DNA of 15,252 nucleotides from an uncultured Spirochaetales bacterium (GTDB lineage Bacteria > Spirochaetota > Spirochaetia > Sphaerochaetales > Sphaerochaetaceae). The number at the start of each line of letters is the position of its first letter. Position 1 is the stretch's first letter. The position numbers and the translations under genes are program-made. Shown here piece after piece: positions 13,448 through 15,252 of the stretch. The stretch lies in NCBI GenBank assembly GCA_934276695.1, contig CAKQTF010000010.1, forward strand, positions 1 through 15,252, given 5' to 3'. Under the pieces are notes generated by a model. The model did no database searches. It was not told the origin of the DNA and saw only the letters and a list, made by a program, of their open reading frames with translations.

Positions 13448-15252
13448 ATGGGAGATAGCAAGAGAAGAAGAATGTGCATGATGCTTGCAAAATGGAGCAT
13501 CTCTTACATTGTGCTCACAGCAGTCGCCATTGCTGTGCTTTCCTTCCCATCAAAGAAGTATTCCGAAGAGCTGAGAACGGAGCTTGATTACATAAACAAT
13601 ATGCATCTCATGAATACGCAGGAGGAACTGGACTGGAATATCTCAATACTGAGAAGGTTCTGTGAAAGGATGAGCATAGAGAAAGACAGCGTAGAGGCTC
13701 TTATGAAGGCCGGTGACTATGATGCTGTCCCGCGTTATATGCTCTATGAGATTGTAAAGAGGATGCGCACTGAAAGCATGTATGATGCAGATGATGCAAT
13801 ACTCCTGATCTACTACCCAGTTCTCGATATGCTCATCTCCGGCGATTACTACGCTAAAAGCGAATACTATCATACGGTTATGCTGTCCGATCTTGGATTC
13901 TCGTTTTCAGAGCTTCAGGCTGCGTTGATGGATAAAGGCCATGGTACAAGGATCCATGAGCTTTCGGATGGCCAGAAGCATATGGTAGCGATTTCAAGAC
14001 CGCTTAACAGCAGCAGGGAACTTGAGGATAAGGCAATAGCGGTGATGTTATTTGACCTCAATAAGATATTGAAATCTGAAAGGAGGATCAGGCCATCAAA
14101 GGAGATAATGGCAATCTATGATTTGTCTGCAGGAAAGCTGATCTCAACGGGATCAATGCATGAGGAAGAGGAAAGGGTAATGGATGAAGTCCTGACCCAC
14201 TGCAATGGGAATGGTTATGCCTCCTTTGATATCGATGGATATCTGGTTTCCGGCATTCCTTCAAAATATGAGAGATGGATCTATTTTGCTATGTCAGAGA
14301 GCAAGAACAGCTTTTCCAGGATAGCAAGCCTTAATGGAATAGTCATTGTCTCGCTTCTTCTGTATATTCTTGCAAGCTTCTGCCTGATGCTGAGGAATCT
14401 GATCAGATCATATAGGCCACTGCGTGAGACATTTGATGTGATCCCTGAAACAGATGCCCAGAAAGGAAGATCAAATGATGTAATAGGCTATCTGAGTGAT
14501 TCGATCAGCAGTCTTGCGACTAAGAACCAGGAACTCGGCTCTATGGTTCAGAGCCAGCAGAGGACAATAGAATCTGATGTGAAGAGGCGCCTGCTGACGG
14601 AATCTGATGCATCAGAGCACATCGGAGAGGAGCTTCTGAAGCGGATCGGAGTCAGAAGAGGAGACAGCTGCTGCGTAATTGCATTCAGGAAGAAAACCAA
14701 AGATGAGGATGTACATTCCAGGGTACAGGAGCTTTCAGGTAAATATGGGATAGAGAGCACTCTGGCCTCTGATCTGAATGTATATCTTCTCTGGTGCAGT
14801 GATAAGGATATATTAATGGATGGGTCAATATCCATTGTCCATGAGATAAGGAAGGAGAGACCGGAAATCCCGATTGCGCTCAGCTGTGTCCATTCCTCTC
14901 CTTCGGGGTTCTATCAGGCACATAAGGAAGCCATGCTTGTGTTCAGCTATCAGAAGATCAACAATGATCTTGATATAGTTGCCTATGAACAGCTGAATAT
15001 GCTTCCCGTGTTCAGACTGCCTGAGTATCCAGGTGAAATGGAGAATCTTCTTCTCCAGTACATACAGATGGGAGAGGGTGAGAAAGCTCTGGAGGTCCTC
15101 AGAAGCGTGTTCAGGCTCAATTATGAGGAAACGATCAATCCTGAATCATTTGAGTTCCTGATGAGCATGGTTCTTGGCGGTATACTGAGGGTTGCAGGCA
15201 AGGGCATGGATGATATCTCACAGAATGAGTACAGGCTTTTCATGTCCAGGAA
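13448..15252 (+). CDS. membrane-bound AraC-family regulator, YesS/YtdP type (3' end missing)
   Basis: An open frame of 601 codons runs off the right edge. ATG 13448 has TGAGG (13435-13439) eight bases upstream. Layout: short basic N-terminus (KRRRMCMM), membrane segment 1 at about 17-35, an outside region of about 255 residues, membrane segment 2 at about 294-317, a basic exit (RNLIRSYRPLRETF), then a Gln/Ser-rich helical linker (about 350-385). A cytoplasmic domain from about 400 includes A491-H-K-E-A-M-L-V-F-S-Y, the motif seen in the GGDEF-like region that precedes the DNA-binding domain in YesS/YtdP proteins. Those proteins reach roughly 750 residues and end in an AraC helix-turn-helix; here that part would lie beyond the window, so the AraC call rests on architecture. 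The outside region is probably a Cache-like sensor. A histidine kinase is the main alternative, but no H-box is seen after segment 2. Confidence 0.72.
   Translation, partial: MGDSKRRRMCMMLAKWSISYIVLTAVAIAVLSFPSKKYSEELRTELDYINNMHLMNTQEELDWNISILRRFCERMSIEKDSVEALMKAGDYDAVPRYMLYEIVKRMRTESMYDADDAILLIYYPVLDMLISGDYYAKSEYYHTVMLSDLGFSFSELQAALMDKGHGTRIHELSDGQKHMVAISRPLNSSRELEDKAIAVMLFDLNKILKSERRIRPSKEIMAIYDLSAGKLISTGSMHEEEERVMDEVLTHCNGNGYASFDIDGYLVSGIPSKYERWIYFAMSESKNSFSRIASLNGIVIVSLLLYILASFCLMLRNLIRSYRPLRETFDVIPETDAQKGRSNDVIGYLSDSISSLATKNQELGSMVQSQQRTIESDVKRRLLTESDASEHIGEELLKRIGVRRGDSCCVIAFRKKTKDEDVHSRVQELSGKYGIESTLASDLNVYLLWCSDKDILMDGSISIVHEIRKERPEIPIALSCVHSSPSGFYQAHKEAMLVFSYQKINNDLDIVAYEQLNMLPVFRLPEYPGEMENLLLQYIQMGEGEKALEVLRSVFRLNYEETINPESFEFLMSMVLGGILRVAGKGMDDISQNEYRLFMSR

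Overview
The window comes from a heterotrophic bacterium that lives on imported plant saccharides and nucleosides. A spirochaete (Spirochaetota, Sphaerochaeta/Treponema-like) is the best guess. The main clue is that three unrelated substrate-binding proteins share export signals ending in FA-QGG, FA-QGS and FA-NGS with no lipobox cysteine, a style I associate with that phylum. This is inference from sequence style, not from a phylogenetic marker. All genes lie on the + strand, in three transcription blocks. I see no RNA genes, mobile elements or CRISPR arrays.

Block 1 (1-6451) is a pectin (rhamnogalacturonan) side-product locus. It starts with the C-terminal part of an AraC-type regulator that carries what look like degenerate histidine-kinase and receiver modules. 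Next come two LplB/YtcP-type sugar permeases, an exported solute-binding protein, and a cytoplasmic GH105 unsaturated rhamnogalacturonyl hydrolase (YteR-like). The block closes with a strong 12-bp-stem intrinsic terminator. The likely route is: the binding protein captures an unsaturated oligo- or disaccharide, the permease pair imports it with an ATPase encoded elsewhere, and the hydrolase removes the unsaturated uronate.

Block 2 (6545-11515) is a complete BMP-family nucleoside ABC importer. It has a near-consensus sigma-70 promoter (TTGACA, 17 bp, TAAAAT), the binding protein, a terminator-like hairpin, the double-domain ATPase, two permeases and an intrinsic terminator. The gene order matches the nupN-O-P-Q type purine/pyrimidine nucleoside systems.

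Block 3 (11459-15252) begins with a 300-base intergenic region. This region holds two exact copies of TTATTTGTCAT 23 bp apart, further TGTCA elements and two inverted repeats. A second LplA-type sugar-binding protein follows, then a very strong hairpin without a T tract, then a membrane-bound AraC-family regulator (YesS/YtdP type) cut by the right edge. The permeases for this binding protein are not in the window.

A recurring theme is that each of the three binding-protein genes has a near-perfect AGGAGG ribosome site and is followed at once by a stem-loop before the next co-directional gene. This is consistent with post-initiation tuning that gives more binding protein than transporter or regulator. 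I found no clearly new system. The most interesting items are the apparently degenerate kinase/receiver relics in the first regulator, the TGTCA repeat array, and the repeated hairpin layout.
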